DNA from: Actinomycetota bacterium
Lineage (GTDB): Bacteria > Actinomycetota > CADDZG01 > WHSQ01
Reading direction: 5' to 3'
Length of the DNA: 6,428 bases
NCBI GenBank assembly: GCA_019348445.1
Contig: JAHWJK010000092.1
Coordinates: 1 to 6,428 of the forward strand
Shown here: positions 1 to 6,183 of the stretch, piece after piece
How the letters are laid out: the number at the start of each line of letters is the position of its first letter
Position numbering within the stretch: the first letter of the stretch is position 1
Made by a program: the position numbers and the translations under genes
The notes under the pieces: model-generated
Databases searched by the model: none
What the model was told of the DNA's origin: nothing
Seen by the model: only the letters and a program-made list of their open reading frames with translations

Positions 1-800
<800 letters not shown>

Positions 801-817
801 CCGTTCTTTCTAAACAT

Positions 818-842
818 CTGACCCCTGTTCACGGCGGGTCAG
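818..842 (+). terminator. Hairpin after hppA (7-bp stem)
   Basis: CTGACCC (818-824) and GGGTCAG (836-842) form a perfect 7-bp stem around an 11-base loop, 17 bases after the hppA stop. No U-tract follows on the + strand; the next bases are CTCGAAAAG. It is therefore either a weak or factor-assisted terminator, or an mRNA 3'-end stabiliser. It works together with the stronger hairpin at 856-879. Confidence 0.5.
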
Positions 843-855
843 CTCGAAAAGAAAC

Positions 856-879
856 AGAGGGCCCCTTCGGGGGCCCTCT
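856..879 (-). terminator. Strong GC hairpin terminator shared by convergent genes
   Basis: AGAGGGCCCC (856-865) and GGGGCCCTCT (870-879) form a perfect 10-bp stem. The + strand loop is UUCG closed by C-G, the extra-stable C(UUCG)G tetraloop. On the - strand the stem is followed by GTTTCTTTTC (846-855), a U-rich tract, so the best intrinsic termination direction is that of the KimA-like gene. Its stop codon TAG (880-878) runs into the stem. On the + strand the hairpin could act as a second barrier after hppA, but there is no U-tract after it. Confidence 0.8.
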
Positions 880-3139
880 AGCGTTCGAGGTGGTACGGGA
901 CGCTCACGGTCACCACGCCTGGTTCGAACAAGAGGTGCCGCTTGATGATGAGCGCGGTCTGGCCGTGAAGGATGCGGTGGCGGCTTTTCTTGGTGACGAA
1001 TTCCGGGAGGACGACCGTCACGACGGTGTTGTGTCCGTCTGGTTCGAATGCGCGGATGTAACTGAGCAGCGACCGCCCGAGGTCGCGGAACGGCGCGTCG
1101 TCGATCTCCAACGGATGCGGTATCGCTGCCGCGAGCCACGACGTCCCGAGTTTTTCTGTCTCGGCCGGATCGAGTCCGAACGACACGGCGCGTAGATCGG
1201 TCGGACGCAATGTCTCGGCATATTCGATCGCCTGCAGAGTGGCGTTGTGTACGCCGGCGACCAACACGATCGCGTAGTTCCGCGCCGGCTCGTGCGCCTG
1301 ATCGGCGTACGGATCGATCTCCTGCTTGACCAGCGGGATATCCATCACCTGAACGCCCGGCTCGTTGAGGAGCCATCCCTTCAGACGATGGATACCGGGA
1401 CGGCGCAATACTTCGAAGAGGCTTCCGGATTGGAGGACCTCCGGGATCAGCAGGGTAAGGAAGTCGTCGTCGGACAGCTCGCTGCGGCGACTCGTCAGAT
1501 ATTCCTTGAGCCGCGGACGGATAGGACCCCGCCCCTCGAGGAGGTGGATCTCCATGTCGCGCGCTAGCCCGCGACATGCGGCGTGTACCGCGCGGTCGGT
1601 CGTGATGACGGTCAACGAGCTTGGTCGAGCGGAACGCGCGTAGCCGAGTGCACGCGTGACGGATGCGTCGACCGTCGAAACGAGGATGACCATGTGTTGG
1701 TTGCCCGGGCGCCGGTCGACCGGGCGTCTCTGTTCGTCGGCGAGCTGCTCGGAAACGTCGGTGTAATGCAGATAGATCGACCGCATGAGGAACATCACCG
1801 CGGGCGTCGCCAGGATGATGATCCAGGCGCCGGTCATGAACTTCGTCACGATGACGACGATGAGCACGATTCCGGTGACGGCTCCGCCGACGGCGTTGAT
1901 CGTGGCGCTCCGTTGCCACTTCGGTTCTCGGGTGCGCCTCCACCGCATCACCGTCCCGAATTGCGCAAGCGTGAACGATAGGAATACTCCGACGAGATAG
2001 AGCTGGATCAGTTGGGTGAGATTCGCGTCGAAGACGTAGACGAGGAGCGAAGCGAATATGGCGAGGATCACGATCCCGTTGGAAAAGACCAACCTGTCAC
2101 CGCGGCTCCGGAACTGCCTCGGCATCATCCGGTCTTGGGCGAGGATCGACGCGAGCACCGGGAATCCGGTGTACGCGGTGTTCGCGGCGAGGATCAGGAT
2201 GAGTGCCGTCGCGACCTGCGTCACGTAGAACATGAAACCCCGGCCGTAAACGGCCTCCGCAACTTGGGCAACGCTCGTGAGTTCGGCGCCGTGTTCGTAG
2301 ACGACGTTCGTACGGTCGGTAAGCCACGACATCCCGACGAACATCGAGATGGACAAGACGCCGAGGACCCCAAGCGTTGTTGCCGCGTTCCGCGATTGGG
2401 GGAAGCGGAACACCGGTACACCTTCGGCGATCGCTTCGACACCTGTCAGCGCGGTCGTTCCTGCCGCGAAGGCTTTCAGTAACAGGAACAACGTGATGCC
2501 CGACACCGGATCGAGGTGGTGGTCGGCACTGGCCGCTTGTGGACACCCGCCGATGCATTTCACCAGGCCCGTGAAGATCAAGGCATACATCGCTAGAACG
2601 AAGCCATACGTCGGTACTGCGAAGAGGCGACCCGATTCCTTCGACCCTCTTAGGTTCGCGAGCGTCACCAACAGGATCAACGCGATCGTGAGCCCGAGCT
2701 TGTGAGACGCGAGCTCGGGGAACGCCGACACGATCGCGTCCCCTCCGGCCGTGATCGAGACAGAGACTGTGAGGATGTAGTCCAGAAGCAACGCGGCTCC
2801 AACGCCGAGACCCGCCGTGAACCCGAGGTTCTCCCGCGCGACGACATACGCACCGCCTCCGCCCGGATACGCACGGACGATCTGCCGGTACGACGTGATC
2901 ACGATCGCCAGCAAGACCGATACCGCGATCGAGATCGGGAACACGACCGAGAGCGCGGCCGTTCCCGCAAGCGCCAAGACGATCAGGATCTCCTGCGTCG
3001 CGTACGCCATCGACGACAGCGCGTCCGAAGCGAAGACCGGCAACGCGAGCCTCTTCGGGAGAAGCGTGTGTTCGAGTTCGCCCGAAGACATCGGGCGCCC
3101 GAGCATGATCCGCTTGAACGCGGTAGGCGCCTTACTCAC
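878..3139 (-). CDS. KimA/YdaO-like APC-superfamily potassium transporter with tandem cytoplasmic domains
   Basis: A 753-residue membrane protein of the APC superfamily, probably importing K+ with H+. B. subtilis KimA is the closest characterised family I recognise. Residues 1 to about 455 form the roughly 12-helix transport domain. FASDALSSMAYATQE places Asp39 and Tyr46, and LLLDYILT places Asp120 and Thr124. These match the spacing of KimA Asp36, Tyr43, Asp117 and Thr121, recalled as K+-site residues. GVEAIAEG adds a conserved Glu near 235. From about 480 to the end are two homologous cytoplasmic domains (about 482-604 and 621-749), resembling universal-stress-like folds. KimA is about 607 residues long, so the second copy explains the extra length. 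The start is GTG at 3139-3137; it keeps the conserved FKRIMLGRP segment, and an ATG at codon 12 would cut into it. The gene lies 9 bases after the OB-fold gene, so it is probably co-transcribed with it, and a hairpin terminator overlaps its stop. It could instead be an amino-acid permease, but the KimA-like residues and the RCK neighbours favour K+. Confidence 0.85.
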   Translation of the reverse strand: MSKAPTAFKRIMLGRPMSSGELEHTLLPKRLALPVFASDALSSMAYATQEILIVLALAGTAALSVVFPISIAVSVLLAIVITSYRQIVRAYPGGGGAYVVARENLGFTAGLGVGAALLLDYILTVSVSITAGGDAIVSAFPELASHKLGLTIALILLVTLANLRGSKESGRLFAVPTYGFVLAMYALIFTGLVKCIGGCPQAASADHHLDPVSGITLFLLLKAFAAGTTALTGVEAIAEGVPVFRFPQSRNAATTLGVLGVLSISMFVGMSWLTDRTNVVYEHGAELTSVAQVAEAVYGRGFMFYVTQVATALILILAANTAYTGFPVLASILAQDRMMPRQFRSRGDRLVFSNGIVILAIFASLLVYVFDANLTQLIQLYLVGVFLSFTLAQFGTVMRWRRTREPKWQRSATINAVGGAVTGIVLIVVIVTKFMTGAWIIILATPAVMFLMRSIYLHYTDVSEQLADEQRRPVDRRPGNQHMVILVSTVDASVTRALGYARSARPSSLTVITTDRAVHAACRGLARDMEIHLLEGRGPIRPRLKEYLTSRRSELSDDDFLTLLIPEVLQSGSLFEVLRRPGIHRLKGWLLNEPGVQVMDIPLVKQEIDPYADQAHEPARNYAIVLVAGVHNATLQAIEYAETLRPTDLRAVSFGLDPAETEKLGTSWLAAAIPHPLEIDDAPFRDLGRSLLSYIRAFEPDGHNTVVTVVLPEFVTKKSRHRILHGQTALIIKRHLLFEPGVVTVSVPYHLER

Positions 3140-3148
3140 ACGTGGTCG

Positions 3149-3523
3149 CTATCCGTGCTCCGGTCCGGGTACGAGTTCGTACTCTGGGTTCAACAGGACT
3201 AGGTCTCCGTCCTGTGTCCCTACGACACCTTCCACGATCAGTCCGGCGCCCAGTCTTATCCCCGACATCTTTGGCCGGCCTAGCCATTTTGCAATCAACG
3301 TGCCGGAACCGTCCGTGATCGTGGCTTCCAACGAGTCTCTGCCGGTCCTGGGGTCGATCCGGATGTTCTGTATGACTCCCGCAACCTTGTGCCGCTGCCG
3401 CGCAGATGCTTCCGACAGTGGCGTGATGTCCGGCAGAGTGTTGATCCAGTGGCGAAGGTTTTCCGCTCTGATGTCCTCTGGACGGCGAGCGAGTTTGTCG
3501 ACCAACTCGGAAAGGAAGCCCAC
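3149..3523 (-). CDS. Small OB-fold protein (RecG-wedge-like), function unknown
   Basis: A 124-residue soluble protein. Residues 1-40 look helical. Residues about 44-117 read as an OB fold: five beta-strand-like segments with ITDGSGTLIAKWLGR at 69-83 and LLNPEYEL at 110-117. The pattern 'x-D-G-x-G-x-L-x-x-x-W' plus a late 'PEYE' resembles the wedge/OB domain of RecG helicase, but there is no helicase domain. I recall similar short OB proteins (Rv2694c type) near ceoB-ceoC in mycobacteria. Binding of nucleic acid or another ligand is an inference from the fold only. The start is GTG at 3523-3521, with no Shine-Dalgarno sequence visible upstream. A -10-like box sits 7 bases before it, suggesting leaderless translation. 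It is the first gene of a two-gene unit with the KimA-like transporter and is divergent from trkA. Confidence 0.8.
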   Translation of the reverse strand: MGFLSELVDKLARRPEDIRAENLRHWINTLPDITPLSEASARQRHKVAGVIQNIRIDPRTGRDSLEATITDGSGTLIAKWLGRPKMSGIRLGAGLIVEGVVGTQDGDLVLLNPEYELVPGPEHG

Positions 3524-3576
3524 GGTCGCGAGTATGGCAGTATCCGCGCGCAGCGGAGCGGTCTAAGGAGTAGCTA
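3524..3576. promoter_or_regulatory. 53-bp divergent control region between OB-fold/KimA and trkA units
   Basis: Two transcription units start back to back from these 53 bases. On the - strand, CATACT (bases 3536-3531) lies 7 bases before the GTG at 3523, where a -10 box would put the transcription start on or next to the start codon. A related GATACT lies just upstream of it on the same strand (3546-3541). On the + strand I see no convincing -10/-35 pair here, so the trkA promoter may lie partly inside the OB-fold coding region. Exact boxes are uncertain. Confidence 0.45.
3565..3570 (+). promoter_or_regulatory. Ribosome binding site of the first trkA gene
   Basis: AAGGAG, 6 bases before the GTG at 3577. 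It is the strongest Shine-Dalgarno sequence in the window and fixes this GTG as the start rather than the out-of-frame ATG at 3581. Confidence 0.85.
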
Positions 3577-4239
3577 GTGCATGTCGTCATCGCAGGTTGT
3601 GGCCGAGTCGGATCGGAGCTCGCTACGAACCTCGAAAGGCTGGGACATTCGGTCGCGATCATCGACAAGGTCCCGAAAGCCTTCGAGCGGCTGAAACCCG
3701 ACTTCAGCGGGAAGAAGGTTGTCGGTTTCGCCTTCGACCGTGAGGTTTTGGAAGAGGCCGGCATCAAAGATGCGCAGGCGTTCGCGTCCGTCACGAGTGG
3801 CGACAACTCGAACATCCTGTCGGCACGCGTCACGAAGGAGCACTACCGCGTTCCGCAAGTCGTTGCTCGTATCTACGATCCGCGTCGTGCCCAGATCTAT
3901 CAGCGTCTCGGTATCCAAACGGTCGCTACGGTTCGGTGGACGACTGATCAAATCTTGCGATCTCTCTTTCCGGACGAGATCCCGGTCGAGTACACCGTGG
4001 ACAACGGTGAGGTGGTCATCACCGCCGTCCCCGCCCCCTCAGAGCTGATCGGCCAGTCGGCGCTCTCCGTGGATATGGGCGGTCGTCGAAAGGTGGTCGC
4101 GGTGAGCCGCTTCGGTGTCCCGCGCGTGCCGGACGCAAAGCTCACCGTTCAGGAGGGGGACATCATCCATGTCTCCGTCGTGCGCGGCGACGTTGCCGAT
4201 CTTCCCGAGCAACTGAAGAAGGTCGGGCAACCAGAGTGA
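3577..4239 (+). CDS. trkA: TrkA-family RCK potassium-uptake regulatory protein (first of pair, CeoB-like)
   Basis: A 220-residue cytoplasmic RCK protein that binds NAD(H) or adenine nucleotides and gates a K+ transporter. The N-terminal Rossmann domain (RCK_N, about 1-118) opens with GCGRVG at 7-12 (GxGxxG) and has the acidic end of strand 2 at Asp30. TSGDNSN (73-79) and VARIYDP (96-102) follow. The RCK_C domain covers about 135-215, with the SELIGQSALS-type start of the ligand-binding subdomain. It carries one RCK unit, as in KtrA or mycobacterial CeoB, whereas E. coli TrkA (about 458 residues) fuses two. GTG start with AAGGAG 6 bases upstream. Its TGA overlaps the GTG of the next gene, so the two RCK proteins are probably made in matched amounts. 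No TrkH/KtrB pore gene is present in the window; the nearest transporter is the divergent KimA-like permease. Confidence 0.94.
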   Translation: MHVVIAGCGRVGSELATNLERLGHSVAIIDKVPKAFERLKPDFSGKKVVGFAFDREVLEEAGIKDAQAFASVTSGDNSNILSARVTKEHYRVPQVVARIYDPRRAQIYQRLGIQTVATVRWTTDQILRSLFPDEIPVEYTVDNGEVVITAVPAPSELIGQSALSVDMGGRRKVVAVSRFGVPRVPDAKLTVQEGDIIHVSVVRGDVADLPEQLKKVGQPE

Positions 4240-4916
4240 GTCAGCGCGGGATCCGCATCGCCATAGCCGGTGCCGGAAACGTCGGTTCTTTCGTGGCGAA
4301 GGACCTGATGTCGAAGGGCCACGACGTCGTATTGATCGAGCAGAACGAGGCGATCGTGGCAACGTTGGGGGACGAGCTCGACGTCAACTGGGTCAAGGGC
4401 GACGCCTGTGAGTTGCATACGCTCGACGCGGCGGTCCTTTCATCGTGCGATGTCGTCGTCGCGGCGACGGGAGACGACGAGGACAATCTCGTCATCTCGC
4501 TGCTCGCGAAGCAGGAATTCGCCGTGCCGCGCGTTGTCGCTCGCGTCAACCATCCGGACAACGAGTGGCTCTTCACGGAGACGTGGGGTGTCGATGTCGC
4601 CGTCAGCACGCCGCACCTATTGACGTCGCTCGTGGAAGAAGCTGTCTCCGTCGGCGACCTGGTGCAGCTTCTGCGGCTCGAGCAGGGCAAGGTCGCGCTT
4701 CTCGAAGTGACACTTGCCGAGGGATCTCCTGCCGAGGGAAAGACCGTCGGAGAACTGAAGATGCCGCCGGACTGCACGATCGTTGCGGTCGTACGACAGA
4801 AGCACGTCATCACTCCCGGTGAAGACACGCCGCTGCACGCGGGAGACGAAGTCCTGGCGCTCGCGGCCCCCGAGGCCGAGCTCGATCTGAAGCGGGTGTT
4901 GGCGGCCGACCGGTGA
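4236..4916 (+). CDS. TrkA-family RCK potassium-uptake regulatory protein (second of pair, CeoC-like)
   Basis: A 226-residue paralogue of the upstream RCK protein. RCK_N covers about 6-125: GAGNVG at 12-17 is the GxGxxG loop, Glu35 occupies the acidic position at the end of strand 2 (Asp30 in the first protein), then KGDACE (54-59), ATGDDEDN (77-84) and VARVNHP (101-107). RCK_C covers about 140-222, with LAEGSPAEGKTVGEL and the usual final GDEVLAL strand. Sequence similarity to its neighbour is modest, so this is an old duplication rather than a recent one. The pair corresponds functionally to the two halves of fused TrkA and may form a mixed RCK ring. The GTG start at 4236 lies inside the previous gene's stop (GTGA, 4-base overlap). 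A GAAGAAGG purine tract at 4215-4222 lies rather far upstream, so translation probably depends on coupling. It ends with another GTGA overlap into the HD gene. Confidence 0.93.
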   Translation: MSQRGIRIAIAGAGNVGSFVAKDLMSKGHDVVLIEQNEAIVATLGDELDVNWVKGDACELHTLDAAVLSSCDVVVAATGDDEDNLVISLLAKQEFAVPRVVARVNHPDNEWLFTETWGVDVAVSTPHLLTSLVEEAVSVGDLVQLLRLEQGKVALLEVTLAEGSPAEGKTVGELKMPPDCTIVAVVRQKHVITPGEDTPLHAGDEVLALAAPEAELDLKRVLAADR

Positions 4917-5464
4917 CGCGGGATCAAGCTCTAGAGATCGTCAAGAAGTACACGACCAAAGAGATCACATACCGGCATCTCATCTCGGTGGAGGGTGTGA
5001 TGCGGGCACTCGCAAGACACTTCGGCGAGGACGAAGACACGTGGGGCTTCGCCGGGCTGTGGCACGACCTCGACTACGACCACACCGCCGACGACTTCGA
5101 CCGCCATACCCATCTGACGATCGAGTGGCTTCGCGCCGAAGGCATGGACGACGACAAGATCCTCAACGCGATCCTGGCGCATAAGTATCCGGATCACCGA
5201 CACTCGCTGATCGATACGGCCATCGTGCACGCCGATGCCGTCGCGGGGCTCATCGTTGCTGCCGCGCTGGTACGACCCGAGAAGGCTGCCGGAATGAAGG
5301 TGTCGTCGGTGAAAAAGAAACTGAAGGAGAAGTCGTTCGCGCCGGGGGTCGAGCGCGAGGAGATCCGTAACGTCGAGGAGTCACTCGGGATCCCGCTCGA
5401 CGAGTTCCTCGCCATCGCGATCGCTGGGGTCCAGGACATGGCGCCCGAGATCCAACTCGTTTAG
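4913..5464 (+). CDS. Small HD-domain metal-dependent phosphohydrolase, substrate unknown
   Basis: A 183-residue soluble protein with an HD domain over most of its length. Candidate metal ligands are His22 (in YRHLISVEGVM), His51-Asp52 (LWHDLDYD) and Asp108 (VHADAVAG), with His65, His67 and His90 as further conserved-looking histidines. This is the H...HD...D order of the superfamily, whose members hydrolyse nucleotides, including cyclic dinucleotides, or other phosphoesters. It is not the GGDEF- or membrane-linked type, and I see no signal peptide or transmembrane helix. Residues 120-160 contain a Lys-rich helix (SVKKKLKEK). The start is GTG at 4913, overlapping the TGA of the second RCK gene by 4 bases, so it is co-translated with a K+ regulatory pair. 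That makes a nucleotide signal linked to K+ control plausible but unproven. It ends TAG at 5462-5464, overlapping the dedA stop on the other strand. Confidence 0.88.
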   Translation: MTRDQALEIVKKYTTKEITYRHLISVEGVMRALARHFGEDEDTWGFAGLWHDLDYDHTADDFDRHTHLTIEWLRAEGMDDDKILNAILAHKYPDHRHSLIDTAIVHADAVAGLIVAAALVRPEKAAGMKVSSVKKKLKEKSFAPGVEREEIRNVEESLGIPLDEFLAIAIAGVQDMAPEIQLV

Positions 5465-6081
5465 GGCTGGCTCCGCAACCGCCGCTTCCGGCGTAGGTAC
5501 CAAACTGCGCCAATGCCGACGAGCGCGGTGCCGATGATCAGCGTGGGGATGTCGAAGTACGTGAGGACTCGTTCCCAGTTGTCTCCGACGACGAAGCCGA
5601 GATAGGTGAGTGCGTACGTCCACGGGATGACTCCAAGGAACGTGTAGAGGGTGAACTTCCCGAACGGCATCCGCGCCATGCCGGCCGGCAGCGAGATGAA
5701 CGTCCGGATCACCGGCAACAAACGGCTGAAGAACGTCGCGGCTTCTCCGTACTTCTCCCACCACACTTCCGCCTTGTCGATGTCGTGGGACCGGATCAAC
5801 ACGTACTTGCCGTAGCGATCGAGCAAGTCGCGGCCCGTCTTGTATCCGACCGCGTAGGCGATCCACGAGCCGACGAGGTTCCCGAACACACCCGCCGCGC
5901 CGACCCACCAGAAGTTGAGGATCCCGCGCTCGGCGTACCACCCGCCGACGAGCATCGTGACCTCGCTGGGAAACGGGATGCAGGCGGATTCAGCCACCAT
6001 CAACAGGAAGACCGCGGCGTAGCCGTAGCCGGTCACGAAATCTTCCATCCAATGGATGATCGGCTCGAGCAGGGCGTCCAC
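5461..6081 (-). CDS. DedA-family (SNARE-associated/VTT) integral membrane protein
   Basis: A 206-residue inner-membrane protein of the DedA superfamily. Members affect membrane homeostasis, proton-motive-force-dependent processes and lipid-carrier (undecaprenyl phosphate or phospholipid) translocation. The signatures are ESACIPFPSE at 31-40 and FSRLLPVIRTFISLPAGM at 118-135, the re-entrant segment. Glu31, Arg120 and Arg126 are the candidates for the essential Glu and Arg residues described in E. coli YqjA/YghB. Membrane segments lie near 20-50, 57-80, 145-166 and 178-196, followed by a basic tail (RRKRRLR). An in-frame opening continues to 6378 but runs antisense into topA and lacks family similarity. 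I chose GTG at 6081-6079 because it gives the usual DedA N-terminus (xDALLEPIIHWMEDF) with AGGGTG about 6 bases upstream. Alternatives are GTG at 6090 and ATG at 6048. The gene converges on the HD gene with a 4-base overlap. Confidence 0.92.
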   Translation of the reverse strand: MDALLEPIIHWMEDFVTGYGYAAVFLLMVAESACIPFPSEVTMLVGGWYAERGILNFWWVGAAGVFGNLVGSWIAYAVGYKTGRDLLDRYGKYVLIRSHDIDKAEVWWEKYGEAATFFSRLLPVIRTFISLPAGMARMPFGKFTLYTFLGVIPWTYALTYLGFVVGDNWERVLTYFDIPTLIIGTALVGIGAVWYLRRKRRLRSQP

Positions 6082-6085
6082 GGCA

Positions 6086-6100
6086 GGCACCCTACGTGCC
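6086..6100 (-). promoter_or_regulatory. Hairpin around the dedA ribosome binding site
   Basis: GGCAC (6086-6090) and GTGCC (6096-6100) form a 5-bp inverted repeat with a 5-base loop, 4 bases upstream of the chosen dedA start. On the dedA transcript the purine-rich GTAGG falls in the loop and the first bases of GTG in the 3' arm. It could modulate initiation, but the stem is short. Confidence 0.3.
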
Positions 6101-6156
6101 GTCGAAGGTGCCCCTGACCTGCGGTTTCGCGGCCGGAAGGCGAACCGACCGCTAAG

Positions 6157-6183
6157 CGTTGGTTGACAACGTGCCGTAATAAT
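6157..6183 (+). promoter_or_regulatory. Probable topA promoter with overlapping inverted repeat
   Basis: AATAAT (6178-6183) matches the -10 consensus at 5 of 6 positions and is the best AT-rich box in the intergenic region, predicting a leader of about 120 bases for topA. TTGACA (6163-6168) is a perfect -35 hexamer but lies only 9 bases upstream, too close for a normal pair. It sits inside the inverted repeat CGTTG-N5-CAACG (6157-6171), which also reads as GTTG-A-CAAC (6162-6170). The repeat may be an operator rather than a -35 element. No good -35 is seen 16-18 bases upstream of AATAAT. Confidence 0.4.

Noticed and set aside
810..1943. Long - strand reading frame (377 codons) inside the KimA-like gene
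   Set aside because: Arg/Pro-rich low-complexity translation with no family signature, in a shifted frame of a clearly real gene; an effect of GC-rich codon use.
2817..3566. 249-codon + strand reading frame antisense to the KimA and OB-fold genes
   Set aside because: No recognisable domain, overlaps two real genes and the divergent control region, and no ribosome binding site was found.
3524..3576. c-di-AMP (ydaO-type) riboswitch upstream of the KimA-like gene
   Set aside because: Some Firmicute kimA genes have one, but here only 53 bases separate the divergent genes and 9 bases precede kimA, far too little for that aptamer.
3132..3833. 233-codon - strand frame spanning the OB-fold gene and part of trkA
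   Set aside because: Covers a better-supported frame on the same strand and runs antisense through trkA; its translation shows no family features.
4241..4927. 228-codon frame exactly antisense to the second RCK gene
   Set aside because: Ser/Thr-rich mirror translation caused by strong codon bias; the sense frame has the full RCK signature.
5480..5493. CGCCG-CTTC-CGGCG hairpin as a terminator for the HD gene
   Set aside because: The stem is only 5 bp, it lies inside the dedA coding region in Arg/Lys codons, and no U-tract follows.
6162..6170. TTGTCAACC (- strand) as a DnaA box
   Set aside because: It differs from the actinobacterial consensus TTGTCCACA at two positions, and no cluster of boxes is present.
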